This document shows, one piece after another, positions 1 through 13,200 of a stretch of DNA of 64,000 nucleotides. The notes under the pieces are model-generated. The model was not told the origin of the DNA. It made no database searches and was given only the letters and a program-made list of their open reading frames with translations. Every line of letters begins with the position of its first letter. Position 1 is the first letter of the stretch. Both the position numbers and the translations under genes were made by a program. The stretch lies in NCBI GenBank assembly GCA_019671135.1, contig JAHRHY010000002.1, forward strand, positions 2,743,501-2,807,500. The letters are read 5' to 3'. The DNA comes from Linnemannia hyalina (lineage: Eukaryota; Mortierellomycota; Mortierellomycetes; Mortierellales; Mortierellaceae).

Positions 1-2662
1 TGGGCCATACAACGCACTCAGCAGTTCGATCGAGATCTGACCCGGGTGACGGATCGATAGCAAGAACGACATCTGCTGTGGTGCCGTTTTAATCATCGAT
101 CTCAGGTGAACTATTGTTTTCAAGAAAAAAGTAGACGTTAGATATTGATACTTGTCAGAGGATATGAACAAAAGCATTGACCCACGTGGAGAGTAAGAGG
201 CGTACTTTGGAGGTTGATGACAACGTTGAGCTGTTCACGCATCACGTGGAGAATCCTGGAGCACTCGTCTTTGGCGCGCGACTCCTCTACTGGCCAAGGC
301 TCCAGCATTGTACAGCGCATCTGTCGAAGGGTCTGAATGCAGCCTCTATGAGGTGTAATCGTGGCATCCTTCCACGGCTTGTACTCATTCAGATCGTATC
401 CATCGGATACTGCATTGGCTAATTGTACAGAGGGGTTATTAATTACTATCACGGTGTAATACTTTTTTCTCTTACACTTTACGATGCAATATCTACGCAA
501 TAATATATGGCCAACTTACATCGAAGGGCGGCGGTGGGGCCGTATTTCTTTCTCAAGACCATATCCTGGTCGCCTGCATTACTGCTTGATGCGCCCTGGG
601 AGTCAGACTCTTCCTTGCTCTTCTCCTTATCAGTCGAGTCACTCTCATCAGATGTAGATCCGGTCGAGGAACTAGAAGTCAAACTCTCACTAGTCGATGA
701 GGATGGAGCCGCTGAAGGCAAAGTCTCCTTCAAGGTCGATGACGATCCTGATCCTATAGTAAGACTCTGAGACTTTCCTGAAGACGAAAAAGCCTTGGTC
801 GAGGCAGCCGCAGCAGTCCGTACAAGGGGCTTCCTGTTCAAGACTTTACTCCTGAGTGGCTTGTGAACACCCTCGGGTATCATTTGCTTCTGTCGTCGGC
901 CATGCTCCTCCTCTTCCCAGAGGCCTCTCAAGAACAACGCCGCGCTCGGGTGTTGCACAACCGTTCGCTTCTTACGACGCGACATCACACACATGGACCA
1001 CGGTGAGTCGATGGTCTCCGCCAAAATGCCATCCTTGTCGTCGCTCTTCTTGAGACTCGAGATACGCGTCATTTGAGGTTGCTCAAAAATAGCGCGAGAT
1101 TGGTGTTCCTGAGTGGTGTCGCCAGTGTTGTCCTCCGAATCTGATGATCGAATGGCGTTAACCTGCTCTGTATCCATCTCGTCAGCCTCAGCCTCAGACT
1201 CCAAAGGCGAACGAATTCTCCCAAGCCCTCCATCTCCATCATCCTCCATATCGCTCACGCCACCATCAAATCCTCGCAACGTCTCCGACTTGGATCCCGA
1301 AGCCGTCCAGAGGTTCAACCAGGAAAGGTCCAGTCTTGTCATCATGACATCCCAAAAGTCCCGCATCGCCAACAGTTTGATATAGGGCGAAGGCGAGAGA
1401 CTGGAGGTCCATCGGGTGGGGAAATGGTGGATCTTACGTCGCTTGATTGATCCGAGCCATCCTGCATGTTCGACAGAGGGGTCGTTTCCAAGCGGTCTTG
1501 TCAATTCAATCGCATCCTCAAACGTCCGTTTGCGACATGCGCCCAGAAGAGATTGTTGTTGTTGATGGTATCGTTGGTATCGACTCCTTGTTGCCGGCGA
1601 AGTTGTTGCCGTTGCTGTGGTTGTGGTTGGGGAGAGCAAGGACGGCGAGGAGGAAGAGGGGGAGGAGGAGGAAGGGAAAGAAGAAGAAGATGATGATGAT
1701 GATGTGGGAGGAGATGCACTTTCAAATAACTCCTGTGCATTAAATTGAGCCCGATCTGCAGACGGAAAGGGGTTACCTGCAGAAGGAGTTAATGAGAAGC
1801 AGGAATTGGATGATGGCGAAGGAGAAGACGAAAGTAGAGAGGGAGAAGAGGAAGAAGGCTCAAGGAGAGCCCGCAGGGATACATTGTCGCTATCCAGGGA
1901 CGAGATGGTTCCCTCAGAGACCAGCATTGAGGTTTCAGAGAGCAAACTCAAGGACGACGTGTCCAGCCCAGTAGCCGACAACGGCGATGATGACGACAAC
2001 GTAGCCGAAGAGGAAGGCTCGTTTGAAAGAGGGTCAGAAAAGGAGAAGGTCGAGGTGGATTCGGGTTCGGCGATGAAACTCTTCCGTTTTTTTGCTGGCC
2101 AACTTGATGGCCGTATCGAAGACGTTGTAGTTGCAGTTGCTGATGATTGATGACGACGATGGTTGTTGCTGAGGAATGACGACGTTGCTGATGATGAAAT
2201 GGGGCGCGACTGTCGTTGTTTGTTGGAGCTAACCATATTGGTCGGTCGCGTCTCAACCTCGTCGGGCATCTGGAGCGGTCGGAGGCGCTCATAGTCCTCA
2301 TCGACGCTCACCTTGCGTCGCTTGACAGAGACGAGGAGATGCTGTGAAGAGATCCTCCGCCTGTCCGAGTCCGACTCACTCTGCTCCTCACTCGTAACAT
2401 CGTCGTCGTCGTCATCCAAATCTTCGTCTGATGAGCTCGAATCAAGGCCGCGCATTGCGGTACGATCCATATCCGAGTCCCACTCCGTTGATGAGCACGA
2501 GCCGCTTGTGGAGGAAGCGATCCTTGTGGCCATGCTGTCAAAGGAAAACCGCTGTTGGAGGGAATCTCGTTTGGTGCTGGATCGTGGTTGTGCAGGAGAA
2601 TGAGTGTTGTGGGTATAGTGGGTATAGTGGGTGATGTTGCCGTCCTGCGACCGGGAGGACAT
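1..2662 (-). CDS. Serine-rich, acidic nuclear-looking protein of unknown function, 3' end beyond the left edge
   Basis: Model: exons 520-2662, 152-418 and 1-110 on the minus strand, the last one open to the window edge. The first junction uses a GTAAGT donor and a TTAG acceptor and is phase-consistent. The second (donor at 150-151, intron of 41 nt with a CTAAC branch-like box) is less certain, because two other in-phase GT sites lie nearby. The start is the Met followed by SSRSQDG; the reading frame stays open for 83 codons upstream but is pyrimidine-rich and leader-like. The protein has serine runs, an acidic block (DLDDDDDD), and several basic NLS-like motifs (VKRRKVS, AKKRKS, IKRRKIHH, SRRKKR). 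No catalytic domain is recognised. The two later exons are non-repetitive and helix-like and are probably the conserved part. Nuclear location is inference from the basic motifs only. Confidence 0.6.
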
Positions 2663-5600
2663 GACTGGATAGATGATGTGGGGATGATTGAGCGAACGTG
2701 GTGCTGTGTTTATGTTGTTGTCGTTATCGTCAGCAAGTGAGGATCTGTTACTGTTTTTTAAATGAAGCAGTTGAAGGATATCAACGAATTGGAAAGGTGG
2801 GAGGGAGAAGATAAAAATGAAGAAGGAAGAAGAGAGAGAGAGAAAGAGAGAGAGAGAGAAAGGGTAAAAGAGTTTTGGGATCAGCAATTTGTCATCTGGA
2901 AGTGCAAGCACAATGCTTGGCCAGTTGTTGTTTCTTTATGATGTTTGCGTGAGCCATGTATAAATGCTCAAGGAGAGAGAGAGAAGGACATTGCAGATGC
3001 AAGGAAAATAGGATTATTGCAGGGATAGGACAAAAAAAGGAGTAATTGGTGTAGGCGTTATGCTCAGATGGGTTGTTGGTGGATCTGTTTCGATTCAACG
3101 GGCGTTTTTGTTGTATTGGCTATTGTTGTCAGCGTCAGCAAATAATGGGCTCACGAATGAATGGATGCACAGAGCAAAATGGAAATCATCGGGCGACAGT
3201 TGAGGGGAGAGAGACAGAGAGTGGACGGAAGAGACAAGACAGAAATAAAGAGGTAGAAAAACAACAACTACAGAAGGCAAGAAGGGATGCGGCATCGAAG
3301 GAAAGGAAGGAGAGGAAGGAAAGGCAATAGAGATAAGGGAGGGGAAGAAAGACGAAGCGGTCGGGTGATATGAAATATAAAAAAAAGGATAGGAGTAAGG
3401 GCAGCAGGGGCATGATGAGTGCAGGACTAGCACCACTTTGCAATGCGCCCCTAACTCAATGCTGAAGCAGATGCAAAGAAGATGCCGCTGTGAGTGAACC
3501 CAATCATGATGGTGCATTGAACCCGTTTTTTTTGCGTTGTTTCTGGTGTTGTGCGTGTTTGTACTTTTTAGTGCGATTTTTTTTGTGATTGACAATGGTG
3601 GTTGTGGTGGTAATTCTTTCTTCTTCACAGTTAATCACGCATCAAAAAAAAAAAAGGGTACCGAGTGTACCGAATGAGAACCCGTACAAGAGAGGAATAG
3701 TAGAGCAAAGAGATCTTGAGTCAATGGCAGTAAAAGCTGCTGTAATGAATGCACCAGGGACAAAATGGTACAACATAAAACGTAGGGTAGAATGGCACGA
3801 GCGATGTACTGGGGAGGGTGGGTGCTTGTGCAACCATGCATCGCTCACATTGTCGCCCAATAAATGATATTGTCACGATTATTATTGCATACAAGATTAG
3901 AATTTTGTTCCACGCCACGCTCACTTTTTGTTTTTAGAGGTGCATGGGTATCAGGGACTAGGCAGAAGCAGGGTAGAGGAGAGAGAGAATGGAGGGGGGG
4001 GGGGGGGGAGATTGAACGAATGAAGGAAGGGGACACAAACAAAATGAGGAAGAGGGCACGATCACTATGATGACAGGGCTCATATTACATATTCTGAACG
4101 AGTGGAGTGGGTCCGGATGTAAGGGTGGATGGACAGGGTAAGGGAGGAGGAAAAGAACAAGGTTGGACGGGAGAAAAGGGTTCATGATGAAAGTTTGATT
4201 GGCGGTTGGTTGATTGGTTGGGGTAAGTGAGGTAAAAGGGAGACCAAGGGATACGAGAGCCATTTTGTTTTGTTGCTATACGCACCTGTCATTGTTCTCG
4301 TTGACATTGCCACTGACCGTTACCATGTCCATGGTGGCTATGGTGGTATCCTGGTTTGAGATGATATGACGGTGTATTATTGGCTGCTGATGAGAACGCT
4401 GTTGACAGTTTGAGTCTGGATCAGGGGCATCATCATTGCTGGCATCAGTGATCATTCCCCTATCCCTGAAACAACGATCACTCCTCCTATCGTGATCGCA
4501 GCCGTCTCCAGTCAGGGCAGAGACTGTCCTGGACATGGACGAATGCATGCTGTTGTTCTCTTCCTTTCCCTTCTCCTGTTCCTCCCTTTCCTGCTTCTGT
4601 TCCTCCCCTTGATAAGTGCGATTTTTCAATGGGCACGGTTCATGAAGTGAGAAAGGGGTAAGGAAAGGGGACGTCGAAGTTGTAGTCGCGTTCGTAGTCG
4701 AGAGGGGAGGGGTCGAGATAACAGAGGAAGCAGAGGAAGAGGAAGAAGAGGAGGAAGACAGAATGGAGGAGGTCGAAGTGTCAGACGAGGAGAGGGAGGA
4801 GAATGAGGTTGAATGAGGCAATGCTGAAGGTAAATGGTGATTCATCCCGACAAAAGGACAGGGACTAGGGGAATGTGAATGTGAATGAGGGAGGAAGAGG
4901 ATGAGATGTAGTTTCACAAAGGGTAAGTGCGGAAGGAAGGTAAGTGGAGATGGGAGACAGGCGGGAACGAACCAGAAGGATGAGAGAGAAGAGAGAGAAG
5001 GATGAACCCCCAGGATAGGATAAGTGAAATGAAATAAATAAAAAATGGTCGTGTGGGTGATGGATGTACGGATGATGCAGTGTATTCTTAGAGCGAGTGA
5101 GTGTTCGAGAGAAGTTGGTGGTGTTGAGGATGTTAAGTGGATGGGAGAATAGGGATGCTAAAAGATAGCGAACGAAGAGAAATAGTACAAAGAGGAAAGT
5201 AAAGAGGAAGAAGAGAAGGTGGCGGCGACAATCGAAACGTAGCTTGACGAAGAAGGGAGGAGGGATTGGTGTTCGTTTAGTTTGTGTCCTTCCCGATGTG
5301 TCTGTGGGCGTGTGCGTGCGCGTAGCTGTTGACGATGGGTGGGTTTTTGGGAAAGAAGGGGTAGATGGGAAGAAAAGGGAAAAGAGGAAAACACAAGGGA
5401 CAGGGAGAAGGGGAAAGAAGAGAGTAATGCATCTGCCATGCCATGCCGTGCCATGCCGTGCTGTAATAGCCTGGACCATGCCTACGTCTCTTTCTGTTTC
5501 CCCCTCATCCCATCCCCCCGATGCATGCTTTACTTTTTTTTTGATACCTTGCATAAGAATACATGAATATATCCGGTCATCGGGGACACAACCAAAAGGC

Positions 5601-7801
5601 TGGTCTCACGAGGCGCATCCTTTTCTTTTCTTTTCCTGGCATGGGTGGGGGACATCGCTTTGTTTATTTGTTTTGTTAGTTTGGTTTGTTTGTTTGCTCA
5701 CTGTTTGTTTGTTCGTATGCATGTTGCATGTTGCAGGTTTTTGTTCGTTTGTGTGTGTACGACATTGCGTGGATGCAAAGCCGACTCTCACTCTTCATCA
5801 GCATCAGCCGCGAACATCCAAAACACCCTTCATCTCTCCGTCCGCAGACAAGGTTCGATTTGATTGAGCAGGACCCACGCAGGTACTCGAACACATGTAA
5901 CGCATCTACTCTCCGCTCGGATGGTTGAGTTGAGAACTGTGCGTTAGGGCTAATGTGGTAAGCTCGAAAAAAACCAGCAAATGTGTCAGAACAGCGACAC
6001 CACACAACAGCAACCACACGCGCATATGTATTAAAGAGACCTTCGGGCGAGACAGGGGGGCATGGTGAGGTAAGAAAAAGACAAGGGCGACCAGGGGATT
6101 GAAAGACTAAAAGAAAGGGGCGCATGCAAGGAAGGAATAGGTCACAGATATCCTCTTGGGATTCAGGGAAAGAAGCTCCTTCTCATTAGCGTGATGATGA
6201 TATTAGGAAGCAACAAGTGTGATTCAAGAATGACCTCTGTCTTTCCTGCATTAGGTCTGTTCCTTTGCCGACGATAACAACAGCAACAACAACAAAAACA
6301 ATCGAGTCCAATCCGTTGTCCAGTCTGCATGGGCCGTCCTTTCGCTTCGTTATCAATTGCTTTATTCTTCTCTGAGGAAAGAGGCTGAGTGTGAAAATCA
6401 CAAGGCGACCTTTAGTCCACCGTCGATCGATCTCACCAAGCCATGTGTGCTCCTTCAATCCTTTTATATCTTTTATATATCGGCGCTTTTGAAGAACATC
6501 ATCTATGCATGTTTGCATGCATGCTTTGTCCTTTGATTTTCTGTTCTTCAGGGGAGCAGTGGAGAAAATAGGGCCATGAGCATCAATGCAAGCATGCCTT
6601 GTTTGTTGTGCTTGTTGGTTGACAGGTGCTCTTTATTCTGAACTGCGAATTCATACTGCTCTCCTTGAGTAGAATAAAAGGAAGAAGAGAACAAGCATGA
6701 GATAGACGATCGTGCCGTTAGGTCCAGTTATTTAGTCCATCCATTCATCCATTCATTTTTTATGTGGCGGGCAAGTAATGACGAGAATTAGACTCTGTCC
6801 CTGTCTCTTGCTGCTAAACAAGCTCAATCTGGTGAGCATACCTTTTTTTCTTCAATCGTCTTTGAGCTGAAGAGCTAACTGTCAATGGGGGTGAGGCGCA
6901 ACTTCGTTTTTACTTCCAGCAGGTGAAGAAAGGATCCTCTTTAACCCGTAGTGTCAGGCTGTTTCCTATTTTCATGGCGAGCTGCATCGAGAAGGCGCTC
7001 TCCATAATCATCCATTGAATGAAAAGGTTGTGTCCACGGTGTATGGAGAAGTGGGTTTGAGGATATGCCAGGAAAACGAGCCAATTGAAGGAGAGGCGAA
7101 GCATGGACGAGACAACAGCCAACAGCCATGTACGCGAACGAAGGAACAGGAATTGGCATTACCTGTTTGATGACACCTGTCCGCATATCTTTCCTTCGTT
7201 CCCTCATGCAATATTGCTAAGGGAGAAAAGGGAAAATCAAGAGAGCACTTCAGCCAGCGAGAGTGCAACGGCACAAAGTGAGCAAACACAAACAGACATA
7301 TCAACATAAAGACAGACAGAAGAGAGAGCGCCAAGACCCTCAAACCCAAAGGTACTGAAGCCCAAAAGACGAAAAGAGAAAGGGAGGGAAAAGAAAGAGA
7401 GAAAAGAGATGAGGGAGTGACAAAGAGAACGCACCAAAAGAAAGTCGTCTATTTTTGGTGTGATGGTCTATGATGCATTACCGACCATTCGACCGTTTTC
7501 ACACACACAGCCCGCGCCCTATTTCCATCTTTCCTTGTCTCCCCTTCCCCTGACCTTTATCTCATATATATCAGGCTGAGACATCCTTGTTCAACAATCT
7601 CATTTATTCTCCATCCTCACTTTCTCGCTTGCTTCATCATCATCTCTTTCTCTCCCTTTTAATTTCTCTCTCGTCTCTCACTCCTGCTCATCATTTGGAT
7701 CTCATTCCACATCCCTCACACACCCTCATACTTCTTCTCTTCATTGCTTATCCTTCTTTCATCCTCACTTTCACACACACTCCACACTCAGGAAAAAAGA
7801 C
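2663..7801. other. Long intergenic region, no firm gene
   Basis: About 5.1 kb. The part next to the serine-rich gene (about 2700-3000) is CT-rich on the minus strand and looks like its 5' leader. Open frames at 3095-3628, 3958-4263, 4865-5554 and others are pyrimidine-rich leader-like sequence with Ser/Pro/Phe/Leu composition and no conserved motif. One frame (minus, 4917 to 4287) ends in a good GTGCGT donor and could be an exon (see findings). There is a run of about 15 G near 4000 and a short ATGCC/GTGCC repeat near 5436-5460. From about 7590 the plus strand is CT-rich and is the 5' leader of the Sel1-repeat gene. No tRNA or rRNA was seen. Confidence 0.6.
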
Positions 7802-10116
7802 ATGACTTACGTACCAACCCCCGCCAGGCCTAACGATACCCCTGGCTACCCTACCAAGCCGCCAACAGGAACTCACCCGAGCAACAACAGCATAAAGTAA
7901 GAACAGCCTCAATATGCATGGAACCAAGTGTGACTAAGGACGAGACCGCTTACGCTTTTACCTTTCCCTCTTCTTTTTAGTTTCGTCGACGAACCCACCC
8001 TCGAAGGACTGTCTATCCAGGGAGCTCGAGGCTCACCAGCCCCATACCCACCACTGCCACCAGCACAAACGAATCCGCAGCCGACGCAACAGCATCAATA
8101 CCAACAATACCAACAGTACCATCAGCAGCAGCAGCAGTCGCCACCATCATCCATCCCTCAGTACCAGTACCATGGCCAGCATCAGCAACAATACCCATCA
8201 TTGCAGCAACAGCAGCAGCAGTACCAACAATACCAGCAACAACAGGCATTCCAGCCTCCTCAGCAGCAGCAATACTACCAACAACAGCAGCAGCAACAAC
8301 ATCAACAACAACAGTTTCAGCAGCAGCAGCAGCAGCAGTATAATCAAAAGCAGGAGTTTCATCAAAAGGAAGAATATCAGGAGGTTTCAGGTCGCAGGTC
8401 GGCTGACAGTGGAGTAACTAGAGCGTCTCTTCCTGTGACGACCACCACCACCACTATCTCGGCCAACGGCGACCAAACCCACTCGGTAGCATTCTCAGAT
8501 TCTCAACTTCGTCAAGCAAGGCAACAACAGCAACAACAGCAAAACCTTGCACCATCACCACAGCCACAACAACAGCAGCAACAACAGTGGGATAGTAACA
8601 TGGCCCGGAAGCGCACCTCACAGATCCCAGCAGCAGCGGCTCCAAACGTCTTGGCTCAAGCCCAACATCGAGAGGCCGAGGCCGATGCCAACATCCAAAA
8701 AGCCATTGAACTGCATGAGAACAACCAGTTGGAAGAAGCTACCAAGTATTTCCGTCTTGCTGCTCAGAGCGAAAACCCTGTTGGTCAGCTCATGTATGGT
8801 CTTTCTCTCCGTCATGGATGGGTAAGTTTGTTTTCTTGACGACTTTGCACCGCCCTCAGCAGTCATTGTTAAGGCTCTCTTTAGTGTGTATGCAAGAAAA
8901 AGAGGTCTAACGGAATGTCTACTCATTGGTTCCTGAAACTAAAATAATTAGGGCTGTCAACCAAACCCAAAGGATGCTATTTTCTACCTGCAGCGGGCAG
9001 CAGAGTATGCAATGGGAGAACTCAAGGAGTTGAGCCCTAGCAGCTCGGCCAACATTCGTGCGATCCAGTCTCATCCCAGTATGCGTGGATACGCCGCACG
9101 TGCGGAACAACGACAACAGCAACAACAGCCATTGAAGCGTATGGGAACCATTGAAAGAAAGTCGGCCATGTTGGGGGCGCGCAAGGAGTTGGTCATGGCG
9201 TTGTATGAGCTTGGGATGTCGTTTTTGAAGGGCTGGGGTGTTAGCAAGGATAAGGTTGTTGCCTTTCACTACTTCAAGCTTGCTGCCGACCTGGTATGTT
9301 GTTTGTTTGTTTGTTTGTTTGTTTGTTTGAAACGTTCCTGGACAAACTATTTTTGGTGGCGTTGCTCGAATTAATTTACTTACAATTTTTTTTTTATGTC
9401 TAACTGAAAAAAATAAATAGGGTGACCCAGATTCGCAGAATGAGACGGCGCTGTGTTTCATGGAGGGCGTGGGCGTAGAAAAGAACGCCTTCGAGGCCGC
9501 AAGGTACTACCGCCTCGCATCTGACCAAGGAGCCTCTCAACTGGGAAACTCCTGGATCTGGAAACCTAAATACGATCAATACTGTGAACAACATGCAGCC
9601 GCCACTGCTGCAGAGTCTGCTGCCAGGAAAGCTGCCATTCAGAATGGTGGAAGTGCAGCTGTGCCTGTGCCGCCCATTGTCCCGCCGCCTATTACTACGG
9701 GAGGACTTTCGCCTACCAATGGAGGAGGGTTCTCGAGCTCGTTGGCTTCGGTCAAGAAGCATTTGCATAGGAAGAGCTTTGGAGCTACTCCTACACCACC
9801 CTCGGGTGGTGGGCCGGCTACTGCACCCTTGGGTGGACTTGGTGCTGCTTCTTCTGGTACGACTGCAGGTAATATGGACAAGGCAGAGCCTTCCAGGAAG
9901 GGACGGTACAACTTGGCGGGTGATCTGATCTCGTCCAGTCAGTTGGATCTCCGGATCAAGCAAGCTGAGCAGTTGACACACGCGACTGTTGGACCTATTC
10001 TCTCCGCTGACGCAAATGGCAATGGACAGCAGGGCCACGGGGATGGGAGGAAGAAGCATCATCGGTGGAGTATCTGGCATACCGGCAACCGCCATCATCG
10101 GACTTCTTCTGATTAG
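7802..10116 (+). CDS. Poly-Q Sel1-repeat (HCP-like) protein
   Basis: Exons 7802-7896, 7981-8821, 8952-9293 and 9421-10116 join in phase to give about 657 residues. The N-terminal third is a glutamine/tyrosine-rich tract. It is followed by Sel1/TPR-like repeats: a helix pair with DANIQKAIELHENNQLEEA, then an AAQSENPVGQLMYGLSLRHGWG unit cut in two by an intron at the Gly-Trp, then ALYELGMSFLKGWGVSKDK and ALCFMEGVGVEKNAFEAARY. The C-terminus is Ser/Pro/Gly-rich and ends in a basic KKHHRWSIW block. Fungal relatives with this layout include the Dsf2/Nif1 group, linked to cell-cycle or septation control; that assignment is from memory and moderate. Sel1 repeats act as protein-binding scaffolds. Intron 3 contains a TTTG microsatellite. 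The upstream leader is CT-rich. Confidence 0.8.
8120..8345 (+). repeat. CAG/CAA repeat tract encoding poly-Q
   Basis: Imperfect CAG/CAA triplet runs interrupted by TAC (Tyr) codons, inside exon 2 of the Sel1-repeat gene. A second shorter tract lies at about 8518-8588. The mixed CAA/CAG use suggests long-term selection for the amino-acid run and not a recent pure expansion. Confidence 0.85.
9299..9329 (+). repeat. TTTG tetranucleotide microsatellite in intron
   Basis: About seven GTTT units directly after the GTATGT donor of intron 3 (9294-9420) of the Sel1-repeat gene. Confidence 0.85.
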
Positions 10117-10245
10117 GATAGGATAGCTCACTTCACTCATGAACACGATATATACCACGTCGAGATATGAACTAATAAACAAACACGGATATTTTTTATG
10201 AAGGATGTTGACTACTGTACAATGAAAATGGGATATGTGAATAAA

Positions 10246-13200
10246 TTATGATGAACATGATGGTGAGGGTGGTGGTGGTGGTGGTGGACGGCAGGTGGTG
10301 AGGAGGTTGGCAAGGCCCTTGAGGCTCACAGGTTTAGTCATGTACCCATCAACACCACACTCAAACGCCAACCGCTTATCCTCCTCGCCCGCAAGACCCG
10401 TCAGCGCAAAGATCATCGACGGACAATACTTTCCTTCCGACGTCTTGATCACCCTCCCCTCCGCCTCGCGAATTCGCTTCGTCGCCATATTGCCATCCAT
10501 GACCGGCATCTGCAAATCCATCAACACAAAATCGAACGCCGGTCTTCCTTCAGGGCCCTGGCGCTCCAATGCTTCCTCGAACCGGTCGACGCCGACCTGG
10601 CCATTCTCAGCCTCGACGACGGTGATGACGCCATTCTTTTTGAAGAATGTTCGGAGGATCATTCGGTTGGTGACATTGTCCTCGACGATTAGGACTCGGA
10701 GATCTGACCAGGGGAAGGATGAGTCGTTGTTATAGGTGCTGCTGCTGGGGTTGTTGGCAAGGGCACCGAAAGCGGTGGAAGAGTCTCTGACATGTGCTTG
10801 ATGACCGGACATGGCAGCAGTCGGTGAGGATAAGAACGGGGATTCCGTACTGGTAGCAGGAGAAGCTCCTGCGCCAATCTTCCGAGAAGACCTATTCAAA
10901 TGGCCACTTCCCATAAAGTTCCGAATGGAACTCCGCGCCTTCTGCTTCACAGCCGGTTGCTCCTGTCCTTGTCCGTGTCCATGACCATGACCATGTGCTT
11001 GTTGCTGCACCTGCTGATCCGGATGCGGCTGTGGTGGCGTGGGCTGTGGGGGCGTCTGCAAGCTCTCGTCAAGCAAATCTCCGCCAATATGGCCCGAACT
11101 CCTCTTTGCAAGCATTGTCGGAAGAGGAAGGGGAGGGCGATAATCCACCAGAGATGAACCCAATTCCAATTCCTGTTTCTGAGCATCTGGTTTCGTCGTC
11201 GCGGCAAATACATCTTTCTCCTCCTCCTCCTCTACCTCTCCCTCGTCGCGGTTATCCTCCTCCTTACTGTGCGGAACAACCAGTCCTCCGGGTGAGTATG
11301 CCATATCAAAGTACCCAATCCCGACTCCAAAGTGCCCTCCGACTGTCGGTCCTGGCGTCTCGACCGCAGGCGGGAACTTGAACGACGACTTGATGACCGA
11401 CTCTGCAGAACAGAACTCTGGACCATTGCTGCCGATGCCGCCGCCCATTGTCGAGAGTGTCGTCGTATGACGCGACGTGATTGACCGTATCAACCTGTAT
11501 GGGCCAGTATTGGCACAGTTCTTCTCGCAAAGTGTTGTCGTTCCTGCATGTGCCTGAAGGCCATGGTCGAGTCCGCTTTTGTTGCTGGTGGTAGAGCAGC
11601 CGCCCTTGATCCTGAGAATGCTGTCTGAGAAGCAGTCGTGGAGGGAGTGCATCAACTTGAGTGGGCCAGCCGGCTTGGACATGATCACCACGCGAACAGG
11701 CTTGTCCAGAGGGGTGGTAGACTCCATCCAGGTCCTCAGGTACGTATCTACCATCGCTCGAGCCTTCTTCTCTTTGTGAGCAGTCGTGAGCATCAGTAGT
11801 GGTGTCGCCATAGGAATGAGTGCCGCCTCCTGGCCATCCTGAACACCTGACTCTCTTTGATGCTGATCTCCCCAGTGAGTGAGATAAGCCTCCAACCGTC
11901 CAAGGTCATCGTTGACAACCAGCAGATCGCATGGAGAACCATCCTTCAAACCTTTCAGCATCTCCTCCGCACCGACATCCTGATCATGACCCCGCTCAAC
12001 AGCCATCCCAAGGTCCTCACCCATCATCCGCTCACCCACAATCTTCCAAAGTCTATCAGAACCAACAGCTGAATCACCAACAAAGAACCGAACCGCCTTC
12101 CCCCGCCAAGGCCCCACCTCATCCTTCAAAGACTGTACCCCCTTATTCTTCTCGGAAGGCGTCGCCCAGATTAAAACCCGAATAACACACCCCTTACCCT
12201 CAACTCCCTCACTCCAAACCTCCAACCACCCACCCAGACTCTCAACCAACAGCTTAACAAGCGCCAGACCCAATCCAGTTCCCGCATGGATTGGGTCCTC
12301 TTGGGAGAACCGCTCAAACAAATGTCCCTGGACATATTCCGGCGAGATTCCACTTCCGGTGTCCCGGACCGTGAAAAGTACAGGTCGCGCATCGGGCCGT
12401 GGGGGTCTCAATGGGAACATGTCCAAGGGGGGTGACATTGCCGAGATCTCTACAAACCCCGTTGTTGTGAACTTGATCGCATTTTCCAAGAGCTAAGAAT
12501 AGCAGAAACCAAATGTTATCGAAGGCGAAGGCCATAAAAAAAAAGAAAATAACCAATTAGTTTCGTTGCACGTACACACACACACACACAAATAAAATGC
12601 GTGTTGATCTTCCATCAGAGCAAAGAGATGGTAACGTTACCTGGGTAAGAATGCGCGTGACAATAGGAAGGTTGAGCATAAATTTCCAGTGGGTATCCTC
12701 CTCGGGTGTCTCCTCAGGCTCGTCCATCGCGACAAGAAGCTCCAGCGAGGATGTGTGGTCGTCTGACCATATATTGCAACCTGCCACACCTGCCCTGGAA
12801 TCGGTCGTTGAGGGATCGGCTACAGAGTCGCCCACGGGCGCAAGATAAGCCCGAGGCAAAGTTAGGTTGGAGAAGGCTCTCGCCGTAGAACCAGCGCCAG
12901 AACCAGAAATACTAGCAGCAGCAGAGTGGAGGCTAGGCATTGAGATTATCGAAGAAAACAAACTCGCATGGGGTGCTGGTGACCAGGAAGGGTTGATGAC
13001 CAGGTCCTTGTCGACACAACGCTTGGCCATGCTTCCAGCGACTTCCTCACACAGCTCTCGGATATCAATCTCGGATACGCTCTCAACCAAATCCGACAAC
13101 TGCTTGCGAATGATCTCGACATCGGTCAGGTTGTTAGGGTCCAGGTCGGTCAGGTCGATGATATTGTTGATAGTGTCAATGAGGCTGTCGCCAGAAGCCT

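Noticed and set aside
1621..2603. Several plus-strand frames of 60-114 codons across 500-2640
   Set aside because: They are antisense shadows of the serine-rich coding exon, with Glu/Asp/Arg-rich mirror composition.
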